From contig JAISJN010000010.1 of the NCBI GenBank assembly GCA_031261505.1, positions 36,520 to 100,519 on the forward strand: a DNA stretch of 64,000 bases, in the 5' to 3' direction. Below, in pieces: positions 45,701-54,769 of the stretch. The notes beneath the pieces were generated by a model. It was not told the origin of the DNA, made no database searches, and saw only the letters and a list, made by a program, of their open reading frames with translations. The stretch is from Clostridioides sp. (GTDB lineage: Bacteria; Bacillota; Clostridia; Peptostreptococcales; Peptostreptococcaceae). The translations under genes were made by a program, and so were the position numbers. The stretch's first letter is position 1. Every line of letters starts with the position of its first letter.

Positions 45701-46486
45701 ATGAAAAAATTTCTAAAGAGATTCAAACATCTAGAAAAAATTAAAGGGTTAATTATATTTATCGTCATAATTATTTTGTGGAAAATATGTACTGAGATTA
45801 GAATTTGGAGTAGCTTCATACTTCCACCACCTGAGAGGGTACTTGAGACATTCGTAAATGAGGTGGAGGATGGAACCTTATTCATAGACATAATCTCAAG
45901 TATGCGAAGGGTGCTGATTGGTTTTGGAGTAAGTGCAGTTTTAGGTATACCACTTGGTATATTCTTTGGTATACATAAGAATACATATGCTTATTTTAAA
46001 TCGCTCATAGATTTTTTAAGAAATACACCTCCATTGGCGCTTATACCAATGCTAATACTTTGGTTTGGAATTGGTGAAAAGTCTAAGATAATAGTTATAA
46101 TACTAGCATCATTCTTCCCAATCTTCACCAGCACATTGAAGGGTATCAGAAACTGTGATTCAAAATTGATAGAAGTTGGTGAGATATTTGAATTATCACA
46201 GCGTGAAATCATATTCAAAATAATTATACCAAGTTCATTGCTTGATATAGCGGTAGGTCTTAAATTGGCGCTTGGATATAGTTTTAGGGCTATAATTGGT
46301 GCAGAATTGATAGCTGCATCGTCTGGACTTGGAAGTATGATTTCAGATGGCAAGGAGATGTCCAGGACGGATATAGTCATAGTTGGAATAATAGTCATAG
46401 GTGCATTGGGGATATTTGTAGATTGGATTTTTTCTAAGTTGGTGAATAAGGTGGCAAAGGGAAAGGAAGATGAAACCTATGATTAG
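45701..46486 (+). CDS. ABC transporter permease, SsuC/TauC-like
   Basis: A 261-residue BPD_transp_1 permease with six membrane helices. The EAA loop is EVGEIFELSQREIIFKIIIPSSLLDI (about residues 148-173). RNTPPLALIPMLILWFGIGEKSK is typical of the nitrate/sulfonate/taurine/thiamine-precursor group. The ATG directly follows the upstream stop with no gap and the next gene overlaps by 17 bases, so it is one operon. The substrate is unknown. Confidence 0.92.
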   Translation: MKKFLKRFKHLEKIKGLIIFIVIIILWKICTEIRIWSSFILPPPERVLETFVNEVEDGTLFIDIISSMRRVLIGFGVSAVLGIPLGIFFGIHKNTYAYFKSLIDFLRNTPPLALIPMLILWFGIGEKSKIIVIILASFFPIFTSTLKGIRNCDSKLIEVGEIFELSQREIIFKIIIPSSLLDIAVGLKLALGYSFRAIIGAELIAASSGLGSMISDGKEMSRTDIVIVGIIVIGALGIFVDWIFSKLVNKVAKGKEDETYD

Positions 46487-47213
46487 TTCCGGATATACAT
46501 TAAAAAATATCAAGAAAAAATATCAAGTTGAAAACGAAAAAATTACCGTTCTAAATAATATATCTTTGGAGATTGATAATGAGGATATAACGGTGATATT
46601 AGGAACTAGCGGTTGTGGAAAGACAACTCTGCTAAGGGCTATAGCAGGAATAGAAGACGTCGATAGTGGAGATATTATTTTTAGAAAAGAAGGATGTATA
46701 TGCAAACCGAGGATTGGTTTTGTATTCCAAGAAAGCAGATTGATGTACTGGTTGACAGTGAGTGAAAATATATCCTTACACAGCTCCAATAAAAAAACTG
46801 ATGTGGATGTGGATAAATATCTAGAAATAATGAATTTACAAAAATTTAGAAATGCATATCCAAGTGAGCTATCAGGAGGGATGGAGCAGAGGGTTAGCGT
46901 TGCTAGGGCATTATCATTTAATCCAGATATGCTATTTATGGACGAGCCATTTTCAGCCTTGGATTACTTCACTAGGATGGATATGCAAAATGAGGTAATT
47001 AGGATACACGAAAGCACAAGTAAAGGAGTCGTGTTTGTTACACATGACATAGACGAAGCACTCACGATAGGGAATAAGATACTGGTTTTCGGAAAGGATA
47101 AAAAGCTTGTTGAGTTAGAAATAGGGTATGGTTATGATAGGGATTTGACTTCGGAGTACTTTATAGAAATAAAAAGAAATATATTGAGATTACTTGATAA
47201 TGCGATGGACTAG
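46470..47213 (+). CDS. ABC transporter ATP-binding protein, SsuB/TauB-like
   Basis: A 247-residue ATPase: Walker A GTSGCGKTTLLRA (about residues 46-58), Q-loop FVFQESRLM, signature LSGGMEQRVSVARAL (the usual Q/R position is M-E-Q-R), Walker B MLFMDEPFSALD, and the switch His in FVTHDIDEAL. It energises the permease of 45701. Overlapping start within the permease gene. Confidence 0.94.
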   Translation: MKPMISSGYTLKNIKKKYQVENEKITVLNNISLEIDNEDITVILGTSGCGKTTLLRAIAGIEDVDSGDIIFRKEGCICKPRIGFVFQESRLMYWLTVSENISLHSSNKKTDVDVDKYLEIMNLQKFRNAYPSELSGGMEQRVSVARALSFNPDMLFMDEPFSALDYFTRMDMQNEVIRIHESTSKGVVFVTHDIDEALTIGNKILVFGKDKKLVELEIGYGYDRDLTSEYFIEIKRNILRLLDNAMD

Positions 47214-47371
47214 GTTAGTAATATTTTGACCGATAGATAATGCTGAGATGCCTGATCAATTAAACGGACCTTATTGTGGCGTTAAAAAAATAGAATTGCT
47301 ATCAAAAAAATAATAATACAAATGAAATCATAACAATAATACAAATAAAATTATAAACAGAGGAGAATAAA

Positions 47372-48355
47372 ATGAAATTAAAACAAATAATATCATCGAT
47401 GGCTATATTAGCACTTACAGTAGGAACTATAGGTTGTGGAAAAATAGACAAAGAAGGAAGTGAAGATACTGAAAAAACAGCAGCTTATCCAAAAAAAATA
47501 AATTTGACATACGTAAAATCACCATTAAATGTTCCGTCAATACTACAAAAACAGGACGATTTATTTGGTAAAGAATTTGCGGATGAAAATATAGCGGTTA
47601 ATTTCCACGAACTTACTACAGGTCCAGAGCAGACACAGGCATTGGCAGCTGGAGAGATAGATTTTCTTCATGCTTTAGGAGGGACATCGGCACTTATTGC
47701 AGCATCGAATGGAGTAGATTTGGAGATACTTAATACATATAGTAGATCTCCAAAAGGATTTATGATAGTTACGAATGACAAGTCTATAAAAACAGCAAAA
47801 GATTTAGTTGGTAAGAAGATAGCAGGACCAAAGGGAACAATACTTCACCAAATACTTGTAGCGGCCTTAGATAAAGAAGGAAAGACAATAGACGATGTCG
47901 AGTTTTTAAACATGGGTATCCCAGAATCATCAGCGGCACTTAGCGAGGGAAGTGTTGATGCAGCCCTAGTTGCAGGACCAGCAGCTTTAAAATCACTTGA
48001 ATCAGGAAACCAACTCGTACTAAATGGCGAAGGATTAGTAGACGGAATAATAGTTACAGCAGTTAGCAAAGACTTTGCAGATAAATATCCTGAAGCAGTA
48101 GAGAGGTTTAAAAAAGTTGAAAAGGAAACTCTAGAGTATATGAGCAAAGGCAGCGATGAAATGTTTGAAAAAGTAGCAAAAGAAGCTGGATTGACAGTAG
48201 AACAGACTAAAGAAATGTACGGATGGTACGATTTCAATATAGATATAACTGATAAGGATATACAGTCACTAGAAGATACACAAGATTTCCTAATAAAAAA
48301 TAAAATGCAAGAGAAAAAAGTAGATATAAAATCATTGATTTATAACTTGAGATAA
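47372..48355 (+). CDS. ABC transporter substrate-binding lipoprotein, NMT1/THI5-like
   Basis: A 327-residue lipoprotein with signal peptide and lipobox TIGC (C22). The mature protein is an NMT1/SsuA-type binding fold: INLTYVKSPLNVPSILQKQDDLFGKEF, ALAAGEIDFLHALGGTSALIAA and LVGKKIAGPKGTILHQIL. The ligand could be a sulfonate, a pyrimidine precursor or another small anion. It lies 158 bases after the ATPase gene with its own AGAGGAGAA site. The last residues (YNLR) and the stop codon come from repeat copy 12, so the original C-terminus was replaced. Confidence 0.92.
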   Translation: MKLKQIISSMAILALTVGTIGCGKIDKEGSEDTEKTAAYPKKINLTYVKSPLNVPSILQKQDDLFGKEFADENIAVNFHELTTGPEQTQALAAGEIDFLHALGGTSALIAASNGVDLEILNTYSRSPKGFMIVTNDKSIKTAKDLVGKKIAGPKGTILHQILVAALDKEGKTIDDVEFLNMGIPESSAALSEGSVDAALVAGPAALKSLESGNQLVLNGEGLVDGIIVTAVSKDFADKYPEAVERFKKVEKETLEYMSKGSDEMFEKVAKEAGLTVEQTKEMYGWYDFNIDITDKDIQSLEDTQDFLIKNKMQEKKVDIKSLIYNLR

Positions 48356-48438
48356 ATGTCCCCACCATATAGGTGGCGACATAAATCTCATTTAAGTGGT
48401 GTAAATCCACCACTTAAAGCGTTGAATCACCATTTAAC
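48341..48438 (+). repeat. Dispersed two-hairpin repeat, copy 12
   Basis: TATAACTTGAGATAAATG, hairpin CCCCACCATATAGGTGGCG, CATAAATCTCATTTAAGTGG, second stem, tail GTTGAATCACCATTTAAC. It overlaps the 3' end of the lipoprotein gene and provides its TAA stop. Confidence 0.95.
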
Positions 48439-48497
48439 TTGAGATAAATGTCCCAACCATACAGATAGTGACATAAATCTCATTTAAGTAGTTTAGT
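48433..48497 (+). repeat. Dispersed repeat, truncated copy 13 fused to copy 12
   Basis: The tail TTTAAC of copy 12 continues directly into CTTGAGATAAATGTCCC, hairpin 1 and CATAAATCTCATTTAAGTAG. The rest is missing. The head-to-tail junction shares one TTTAAC. Confidence 0.92.
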
Positions 48498-48529
48498 ATA
48501 AGAAGTTTTTCAAGCATTAACTCTATTCC

Positions 48530-48567
48530 AATAAAAATAAGCATCCTAGTAGGTGCTTATTTTTATT
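48530..48567 (+). terminator. Terminator after the lipoprotein/repeat block
   Basis: AATAAAAATAAGCA pairs with TGCTTATTTTTATT, with CC/GG inside. A strong stem with T-run. Confidence 0.88.
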
Positions 48568-48715
48568 AGAATAGACGTAGAATCTAATTTAAACAATACG
48601 CGACCATATCTCGGATGAATTACCATAAAATTTGTAATATTTAGAAGGAATCAAAAGTATTATGTAGAATATTTAATTGGTATGAAATTGGTCATAAAGG
48701 GTGGTAGATTGGCGT

Positions 48716-49947
48716 ATGAGAAAATTATTAGAGCCTTACTTAGGTAAAGTCTCACGATAAGAGCTACAATAAGAGAGATAGTAGCGGGCAAAAAGAAAAA
48801 TAAAGACAAGAACAAAAATCACAAGAAAAAGAAGTATAAGAAGAAAAAAGATAAAAAGAATTACGATAAGGTAATAATAAGTGAAATAACAAACAGAACT
48901 GATGGAAAATTTTTAGCAGATCACATGTGGTACGATAGAGTTGATTTCAGCGGAATAGAGCCATTGGAGGCTGGAGATAGGGTCGAGATAAAAGGAAGAG
49001 TGGTTTCATACATAAAGGGGTTGAGAAAAGATTACGTAAAGGATAAATTTAACTATAAATTATCCTTTGTTCAAGATAATGTGAAGAAAATAGGAAATAA
49101 GATAGAAGATCAGAAGAAAATAGAATTTTATACGGATCTCTGCAAAGCAAATAGCAGTAAAAATCACGATCTTACATTATTTGATTTGAAAAAGATGTAT
49201 TCGGCATTAGAACGAAAAGATTATGTGCATAAGCATTTGCGAGAATCAATAAGAGCGAGGATATTGAATAATGATAATCACGAAATAGCATTTACACTAA
49301 ACAGTAGAGGCAGAGTGTCTACTAAGAGAAAAAAAGGACTATATATAAAAGATAACGAAATAGTACTTTGCAAAATTGGAAAAGAAATCAAGGGGATTGG
49401 TCTTCTATACAAGGATTATGTAGAATACCAAGAAGAAAGAGGAGTATATGAAGGATTTGATGAGTTAGACAAGTGGACAGACACAGCTTGTAAGTGGAAG
49501 AAATTATCAGCAAAGAATAAGAAGGAGTTTGGCACAAGGATGAAGATTTGTGAGGTGGTAAAAAAATATTTAAAAAATGAAATCGAGTACGACCATATCT
49601 TGGTTGTAAACTATGAAGGGAAAATATATTTTATCACAGTTGATAATGGAGACATGGATAAAAATACATATCTAGAACCGTCAGAAATAGAACTTTGCAG
49701 ATTTGGAAGAGGTGTAAAGAATAAAACAAACATATATAATGACTACAGCGATTTATTGAGAGAAAAGTACGGAATTCTTTATGATATAGATATCTGGAAC
49801 TTGTGGAATCGGGTGGACAATGGGAATATTTCAAAATTAGAAATAATAGAAAAAAACTTTCAAAAAAGAAAAGATGGTTATCTGAATTTCTACGCAATGG
49901 TATTAAAAGGAATAGAAAAGGAAATGGAGAAACAGTTTATTTCGTAG
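48716..49947 (+). pseudogene. Lysine-rich protein with OB-fold-like N-terminal domain, frameshifted
   Basis: ATG 48716 (AAAGGGTGGT upstream) reads MRKLLEPYLGK, then stops. Adding one A near 48746 joins it to a long frame: SLTIRATIREIVAGKKKNKDK, a Lys-rich linker, VIISEITNRTDGKFLADHMWYDRVDF and RVEIKGRVVSYIKG, running to 49947. Total about 411 residues. The first 130 residues resemble OB-fold-like domains found in phage and mobile-element proteins (LxDHxWF...GDxVxFxARVxxYxKG). The C-terminal 280 residues are unrecognised. If the shift is real, only a fragment from ATG 48925 (340 residues, no ribosome binding site) could be made. Confidence 0.6.
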
Positions 49948-49977
49948 TCTGGTCGGAGATTTTACCACTTACTGAAA

Positions 49978-50023
49978 AGAGGAAGATGCACCCAACCTTA
50001 GAGTCGGGACTGACATCTTCCTC
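49978..50023. repeat. GGAAGAT-type hairpin beside repeat copy 14
   Basis: GAGGAAGATGCA pairs with TGACATCTTCCTC. It is the same hairpin type as at 11956, 54722 and 59424. Confidence 0.65.
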
Positions 50024-50026
50024 TAA

Positions 50027-50114
50027 TTAAATGGTGATTGCGTAGAGGGGTATTTTACCAACCGAAATAAGACTTATGCCCTCTACCTATAGAGGTGGGG
50101 GATATTTATCTCAC
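50027..50114 (-). repeat. Dispersed two-hairpin repeat, copy 14 (inverted)
   Basis: Read on the minus strand: GTGAGATAAATATCCCCCACC, TATAGGTAGAGGG, CATAAGTCTTATTTCGG, tail GCAATCACCATTTAA. It overlaps the 3' end of the nucleotidyltransferase gene and supplies its last codons and stop. Confidence 0.9.
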
Positions 50115-50966
50115 AGTATCCCTTATTCTTTGAATATATTCCACCACCTTATCTCCAATGCTTAAATCAAATTCGAAATCCAAATTATTGGAAACGTGCT
50201 TAGAAAAGATTTGAAATAATTCACAAGATGAGAACATAGCATTCCATAAATTTTCATAATCGCTATCAGAATAAGTCTTTATATAAAGTTCGTAAATCTC
50301 ATTAGGCAAATATTTTTTATAGTACTTGCCGAACTTTCCCACTGAAGTTGTGAAACCAGTGTTTATACCAATATACCAATTGGTCATTTTTTCGAGTTCT
50401 TCATGTGCGATTTGGTACATCCTCATAGCAAAAGTCAGTTCATCTCGCATTATGCCCTTTGAAATATTTTGTAAGCACCACCAAAATTCACTTTGGCATG
50501 CTTTGAATTCAGCTTCTGAAGTCTTTTTAACCCAGTAATCAAGATCGCTCGGATCAGATGATGAGGGTAAAAAATTATCCTTGTCTAGAAGTAAAACCGT
50601 TAGACTATCGTGCTTATATTCATCTACAGCATAAGCTTTATTTAAAAATTTGAAATCTATGCGGTTACCGTCTTTAAATAAAATCAAAAACATGTAATGA
50701 TGCGAAAAGTCGAGATCTTCTCCAAGATTTCTATCTATATCATCAGGTTCTTGAATTATTATGGTTTTTCCGAAATAGTCGATCCAACTTTTGTCTTCGA
50801 TAAACCTAGAGGTGTCATCGACGACATAGACGATGTCGTAGTCTTGAAAATCGTCCTTTTCGATATTATTATTTGCACGAGATCCGTTTAACCAAACAGC
50901 ACGGATTTTTTCGTTAGACTTAGCAAAGTTCAAGATAGAGTTCATCATTTCAGATTCAGTTCGCAT
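50106..50966 (-). CDS. Aminoglycoside 6-adenylyltransferase-like, ANT(6)/AadE family
   Basis: A 286-residue nucleotidyltransferase. MRTESEMMNSILNFAKSNEKIRAVWLNGSRANNN followed by DDFQDYDIVYVV carries the GSR...DYD catalytic site of ANT(6)-type enzymes, which adenylate streptomycin. SHHYMFLILFKDGNRIDF and FWWCLQNISKGIMRDELTFAM are further family motifs. The length matches (about 285-300). The start at 50966 has AGAGGTGG 8 bases upstream. The catalytic motifs are intact. Chromosomal relatives differ in whether they confer resistance. The stop is provided by repeat copy 14. Confidence 0.88.
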   Translation of the reverse strand: MRTESEMMNSILNFAKSNEKIRAVWLNGSRANNNIEKDDFQDYDIVYVVDDTSRFIEDKSWIDYFGKTIIIQEPDDIDRNLGEDLDFSHHYMFLILFKDGNRIDFKFLNKAYAVDEYKHDSLTVLLLDKDNFLPSSSDPSDLDYWVKKTSEAEFKACQSEFWWCLQNISKGIMRDELTFAMRMYQIAHEELEKMTNWYIGINTGFTTSVGKFGKYYKKYLPNEIYELYIKTYSDSDYENLWNAMFSSCELFQIFSKHVSNNLDFEFDLSIGDKVVEYIQRIRDTVR

Positions 50967-51308
50967 AAAATCTACCACCTCTCAATCATTTAAGATAATA
51001 GTATCAGATTTTAAAGATAATTTAAAGAAATGATAAATTTGTTAATATATATTAATAGATTCGGGGAATTATCCTACAAGGCAACAAATTTATATAAAAA
51101 TTCCCAAATACGGCTTGATTGTATACAAAATAAAAATTATAATATACTTAAAGGCAAATAACAGCACAATCCATATGAGATAATGAAAAGCAATCCTATG
51201 ATTTATGTAAAAATCAGACTCAGAATTAGATAATAGACAACTTATGAAAATGCATGGATACATAATACAATAAATGGGGATAGCATTGGAATCGGTGCTA
51301 AATTTGGC
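50967..51308. other. AT-rich gap between nucleotidyltransferase gene and repeat copy 15
   Basis: Nothing beyond possible promoter words (TTGATTGTATACAAAATAAAAATTATAAT near 51117-51144). Confidence 0.35.
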
Positions 51309-51411
51309 TGCAACTTGAGAATATATCCTGAAATGCTCTTATAGTGGAATATCTCATTTTAGTTAGGGGGTGAAATCTACCACTGATAGCTTTGTATTCA
51401 ATCATTTAATT
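51309..51411 (+). repeat. Dispersed two-hairpin repeat, copy 15
   Basis: GCAACTTGAGAATATATCC, hairpin 1 diverged, ATCTCATTTTAGTTAGGG, tail TTCAATCATTTAATT. It ends 17 bases before the next start codon, closer than any other copy. Confidence 0.8.
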
Positions 51412-51428
51412 CAAGAGGGGGTAGTATA

Positions 51429-52013
51429 ATGGAAAAAATAGACAAAATGAAAAAAAGTATAAAATTTGTGTTGCCAACGATCGACGAATTAATCGAAAAA
51501 ACTCATGATTTAACCTGTAAATTAATAACAGGAAGTGACTTTTATAAGCGTATCCATAAGGTGCATATCACCTGGGATGGAAATACTGACAAATTAGAGC
51601 ACGAGTATGAAAAAATATATGTAAAAATCGAAGATGACAAGAAGACTAACTTTATAAAAAATTATCAACTTACTGCAGATTACCCAGTAATGGGAATATT
51701 TGATAATATGTTTGTCGTGGATAATTACAAGAACGTAGGAAACAGCGTAGAATACTTAACTATAAATAAATATATTGAAATGCTATTAGAGGATTTATTC
51801 TGGGAGGAATTTCGCATAAAAAACGAAACGATGACGGAGTGTCATTTAAAGATGGCATGTAATGAGGTGGTGGATAGAGAACTCGATTCTTATATTATAG
51901 ATAAGGTATTAGACACGATTGACGAGATATTCGATCAAAAGGGAGTTACGAAGATTTTGCTGGAGGAACAGGAGAAAAAGTCGTCTAAAGACACTGAAAT
52001 CGTCAGTGAGTAA
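51429..52013 (+). CDS. Hypothetical protein
   Basis: A 194-residue soluble protein, acidic overall, with predicted alternating helices and strands (FVLPTIDELIEKTHDLTCKL; KVHITWDGNTDKLEHEYEKI; CHLKMACNEVVDRELDSYII). I recognise no family. The ATG has a strong AGAGGGGGTAG site formed right after the tail of repeat copy 15, so its leader is essentially the repeat. Confidence 0.7.
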   Translation: MEKIDKMKKSIKFVLPTIDELIEKTHDLTCKLITGSDFYKRIHKVHITWDGNTDKLEHEYEKIYVKIEDDKKTNFIKNYQLTADYPVMGIFDNMFVVDNYKNVGNSVEYLTINKYIEMLLEDLFWEEFRIKNETMTECHLKMACNEVVDRELDSYIIDKVLDTIDEIFDQKGVTKILLEEQEKKSSKDTEIVSE

Positions 52014-52161
52014 ACAAAAAAGACCGAACACGGAGTCATTATTTGTAGATAATTAAAAACATGGATAGCGGGATATTTACTAATGAACCTTGATATTGTA
52101 TAATTAAATTAAGAGGGAAATATCGGAATTTACAAAATACTATATGGGGGGACATGGTAAA

Positions 52162-53133
52162 ATGGACAAAGGAAGGTTAGAATTATTTATAGATAATGTT
52201 CAAATTATAAAAGATGAGTTTAAGTGGGAAAGCATATTGACTAAAATATTTTCAGCTATGATCTACTCCTTTAACAACAAGGTAATTGACTGTGACGCTA
52301 TAAGGGACAGTGCTGAAATTATTAGAAAAAATTCAAAGGCATTTTCTTATTTTAGGGGTACTTCTTTTTTTAATATAGCAACTATGTTATCGATTAGAGA
52401 TGAGAGGGATGTTATAGTAAAGAGAGCTATGAAAATATATGAAATGCTAAAAAAAATAGGATTTTATTCTTCATTTTATCTAACTGTAGCTGCATATCAG
52501 ATAGCGGTAAATGTAGAAGATGGTCGAGAATGTGAAGTGGTTGAAAGGGCTAAGGAATTTTTTGATGGAATGAAAAAAGAACATAGATTTTTAACAGGGC
52601 AGGATGATTATATTTTTGCTGCAATGATTGGAATTTCAAATATAGATATAGAATACGGATTAAAGACATTGAAAGAAATCGAAGGGATGTTGATTCAAAA
52701 ATTATCATACAACAACGCGGTTCAGAGTATGTCGCAAATTCTACTGCTAAATGAAGATACTCCAGCAACTGTCAATAGGTTAATTGAGGTACATGATTTA
52801 TTAAACGAAAAAAATTACAAGGTGTACTCTGATAATCTAATACAGTTGGGCATACTGTCATTAGTTCCAGAAGACCCAAAATCGATAGTAGAAGAGATAA
52901 TAGAGGTATACGATTATCTTCACAATAGTAAAAAATTTAAGTGGATGATGACTAAGCAACAACTGCTCATGTTATCTATGTCATTTGCTGCATTCGACAT
53001 GCTTGGTGGAATAAAATTCGAGGTAGCGACAGCGGCTATTTCAAATAATATGATCAATATTATGTTGGCAGAACAAGCAGTTATGGCGAACATAGTTTCT
53101 TCGTCGACGATAGTAGTAACTTCAAATAATTAG
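52162..53133 (+). CDS. DUF4003 family protein
   Basis: A 323-residue helical protein of the DUF4003 family. Typical parts are FSYFRGTSFFNIATMLSIR, FYSSFYLTVAAYQIA and HRFLTGQDDYIFAAMIG. The C-terminal 60 residues are hydrophobic. The function is unknown. ATG 52162 is preferred because GGGGGG lies 10 bases upstream; ATG 52144 is part of that site. The gene is monocistronic. Confidence 0.85.
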   Translation: MDKGRLELFIDNVQIIKDEFKWESILTKIFSAMIYSFNNKVIDCDAIRDSAEIIRKNSKAFSYFRGTSFFNIATMLSIRDERDVIVKRAMKIYEMLKKIGFYSSFYLTVAAYQIAVNVEDGRECEVVERAKEFFDGMKKEHRFLTGQDDYIFAAMIGISNIDIEYGLKTLKEIEGMLIQKLSYNNAVQSMSQILLLNEDTPATVNRLIEVHDLLNEKNYKVYSDNLIQLGILSLVPEDPKSIVEEIIEVYDYLHNSKKFKWMMTKQQLLMLSMSFAAFDMLGGIKFEVATAAISNNMINIMLAEQAVMANIVSSSTIVVTSNN

Positions 53134-53276
53134 GAAAAATAGAATCTAGTACATCTAATATATAGGAGTAAAAACACGAAAATCTAGGAGAGCATAAACA
53201 TATAAGTGCAATAAAGAAACATAAAAGAAAAACAGAAAAAAAGGAAACACAAATCTAATAGAGAAATACAAAAACA

Positions 53277-53323
53277 AAAGAGCTACCTCCGAGTTATGGG
53301 TAGAACGAAGGTAGCTCTTTTTT
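53277..53323 (+). terminator. Terminator after the DUF4003 gene
   Basis: AAAAGAGCTACCT pairs with AGGTAGCTCTTTT, T-run of six, A-run on the other side. Confidence 0.92.
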
Positions 53324-53457
53324 CCCAGTGATGTAGGGAGTTTCATTTCTATATATTTATTTAAAAATGTATAGCTAAGTAATGTGTGAGTTGCTTTCAT
53401 TTTTTAAGGTAAAATAATCTTACGTAAAACATTAATTCCTATACCTTAATAACAAGA

Positions 53458-53474
53458 GTATACAGTATACAGTA
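53458..53474. promoter_or_regulatory. Tandem GTATAC operator-like motif
   Basis: GTATACAGTATACAGTA shares its core with the 22-bp palindrome at 5479. It lies about 205 bases before the MerR-family gene; a good GGTGGAGGG ribosome-site-like run follows without a usable start codon. Confidence 0.35.
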
Positions 53475-53676
53475 GGTGGAGGGTCAATAAAATAGCGACA
53501 TTATTTTAGACTATTCCAAAAATATATGCACTTAATATATGACCTAAGCGTTTTGATTTTGATTGTGTTTTAATAGAGTATTTAAAAACTCAATTAGGGC
53601 AAAATCTAGGTGAAACATATATTTATGGCCTATTTCTGTAGTGTATTTAAGTAGAAAAATGTAGGAGGATATGTCT

Positions 53677-54495
53677 ATGAAGATTAGAGACAGCGTTAGC
53701 ATTTATACAATAGGTGAAGTATCCAAATTAATAGAGATACCTGTAAAAACTATTAGATATTACGAAAGCATTGGCCTTATAGAGCCATATAAAATAGATT
53801 CAAACACAAATTACAGATACTACACCATGAATGAAATATTCAAGTTGGACTTCGTGCGTTTCTTGGGAAAAACGCTTGGGATACCCCTTAAGAAAGTAAA
53901 AGAGTATGTAGATATAAAGGATGACCCTGAACTGTTAAAAATTTATTTAGAACAACAGAAATCATCCCTTCAGAATCAGATTAAAAACCTAGAGGATTCA
54001 ACTAACTTCACAAAACTAAAGTACGATGCTGTGGTCGAGAAAGAAAAAAGAAAATTATTTGTGGTTGAGGTAGTTGATCAACCAGAGAGAATGGTTTACG
54101 CACAATACTATGAGATGAAGAGATACGACGATGCATTTATTTATATAAGAAGTTTGGCTATGAAACTGGATAATTCATATAATCATGAGTTGTATCTCAT
54201 TCAGTCGAGAGTAGAAGATGAGTTTAAAGTTGATGACAATGCTGGGGGATTTATAGGGTTAGATGATGATTTTGGAGAAGGGCATGAATATATTTTACCT
54301 AAAGGAAGGTATGCTCAGATTTACTACAATTCACAGGAGGAAGGTAGATTTAGAGCTATTGAACTTATCAGAGAATATTTTAATTCGTCTCAAGCTAAGG
54401 CTGGTAGTGACTTTATCATTAGCAAGAAATTGATAGACATCACTTCTATGGATACGAATGACTATTGTTTTAAATTAGAAGTTGGGATTGAATAA
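53677..54495 (+). CDS. MerR family transcriptional regulator with GyrI-like ligand domain
   Basis: A 272-residue regulator. The N-terminal winged helix reads YTIGEVSKLIEIPVKTIRYYESIGLIEPYKIDSNTNYRYY (about residues 9-48), the MerR signature. A coiled-coil dimer helix follows (about 80-125). The C-terminal ~150 residues look like a GyrI/BmrR-type ligand-binding domain (VEVVDQPERMVYAQYYE; LPKGRYAQIYYNSQEEGR). BmrR-like proteins bind drugs and activate efflux genes; no transporter lies adjacent. The start at 53677 has AGGAGG 8 bases upstream; the ATG at 53671 is too close. Confidence 0.88.
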   Translation: MKIRDSVSIYTIGEVSKLIEIPVKTIRYYESIGLIEPYKIDSNTNYRYYTMNEIFKLDFVRFLGKTLGIPLKKVKEYVDIKDDPELLKIYLEQQKSSLQNQIKNLEDSTNFTKLKYDAVVEKEKRKLFVVEVVDQPERMVYAQYYEMKRYDDAFIYIRSLAMKLDNSYNHELYLIQSRVEDEFKVDDNAGGFIGLDDDFGEGHEYILPKGRYAQIYYNSQEEGRFRAIELIREYFNSSQAKAGSDFIISKKLIDITSMDTNDYCFKLEVGIE

Positions 54496-54721
54496 GAGTA
54501 GTACTAACGATTTAAAATCGAGCAATAGAAGTATATAGGCAAATCACTAACTTGAAATAAACTGGGTGGTTGTTAGATTATTAAAGAATTATATGTTATT
54601 TAACTAAGGTGTGCTGTTACTGATTGTTATTGGTATGGGGCAGTTACGAGATTAATGAATCGGCAAACACAGTACTTAGAGAAGGACTAAAGAAAGAAGT
54701 AAAGAAAGAGCTGAAAAAAGA
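54496..54721. other. Intergenic stretch with gene-remnant character
   Basis: Short frames only. Nothing assignable. Confidence 0.3.
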
Positions 54722-54769
54722 CTTAAGGAAGATGTCAACAATCATTAGATATGTGGCATCTTTCTTAAG
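54722..54769 (+). terminator. GGAAGAT-type hairpin
   Basis: CTTAAGGAAGATG pairs with CATCTTTCTTAAG with one mismatch, with an inner CAAC/GTGG extension. It belongs to the same hairpin type as 11956 and 59424. Confidence 0.6.

Noticed and set aside
51429..52013. Immunity or toxin gene
   Set aside because: No motif or neighbour supports it, so it stays hypothetical.
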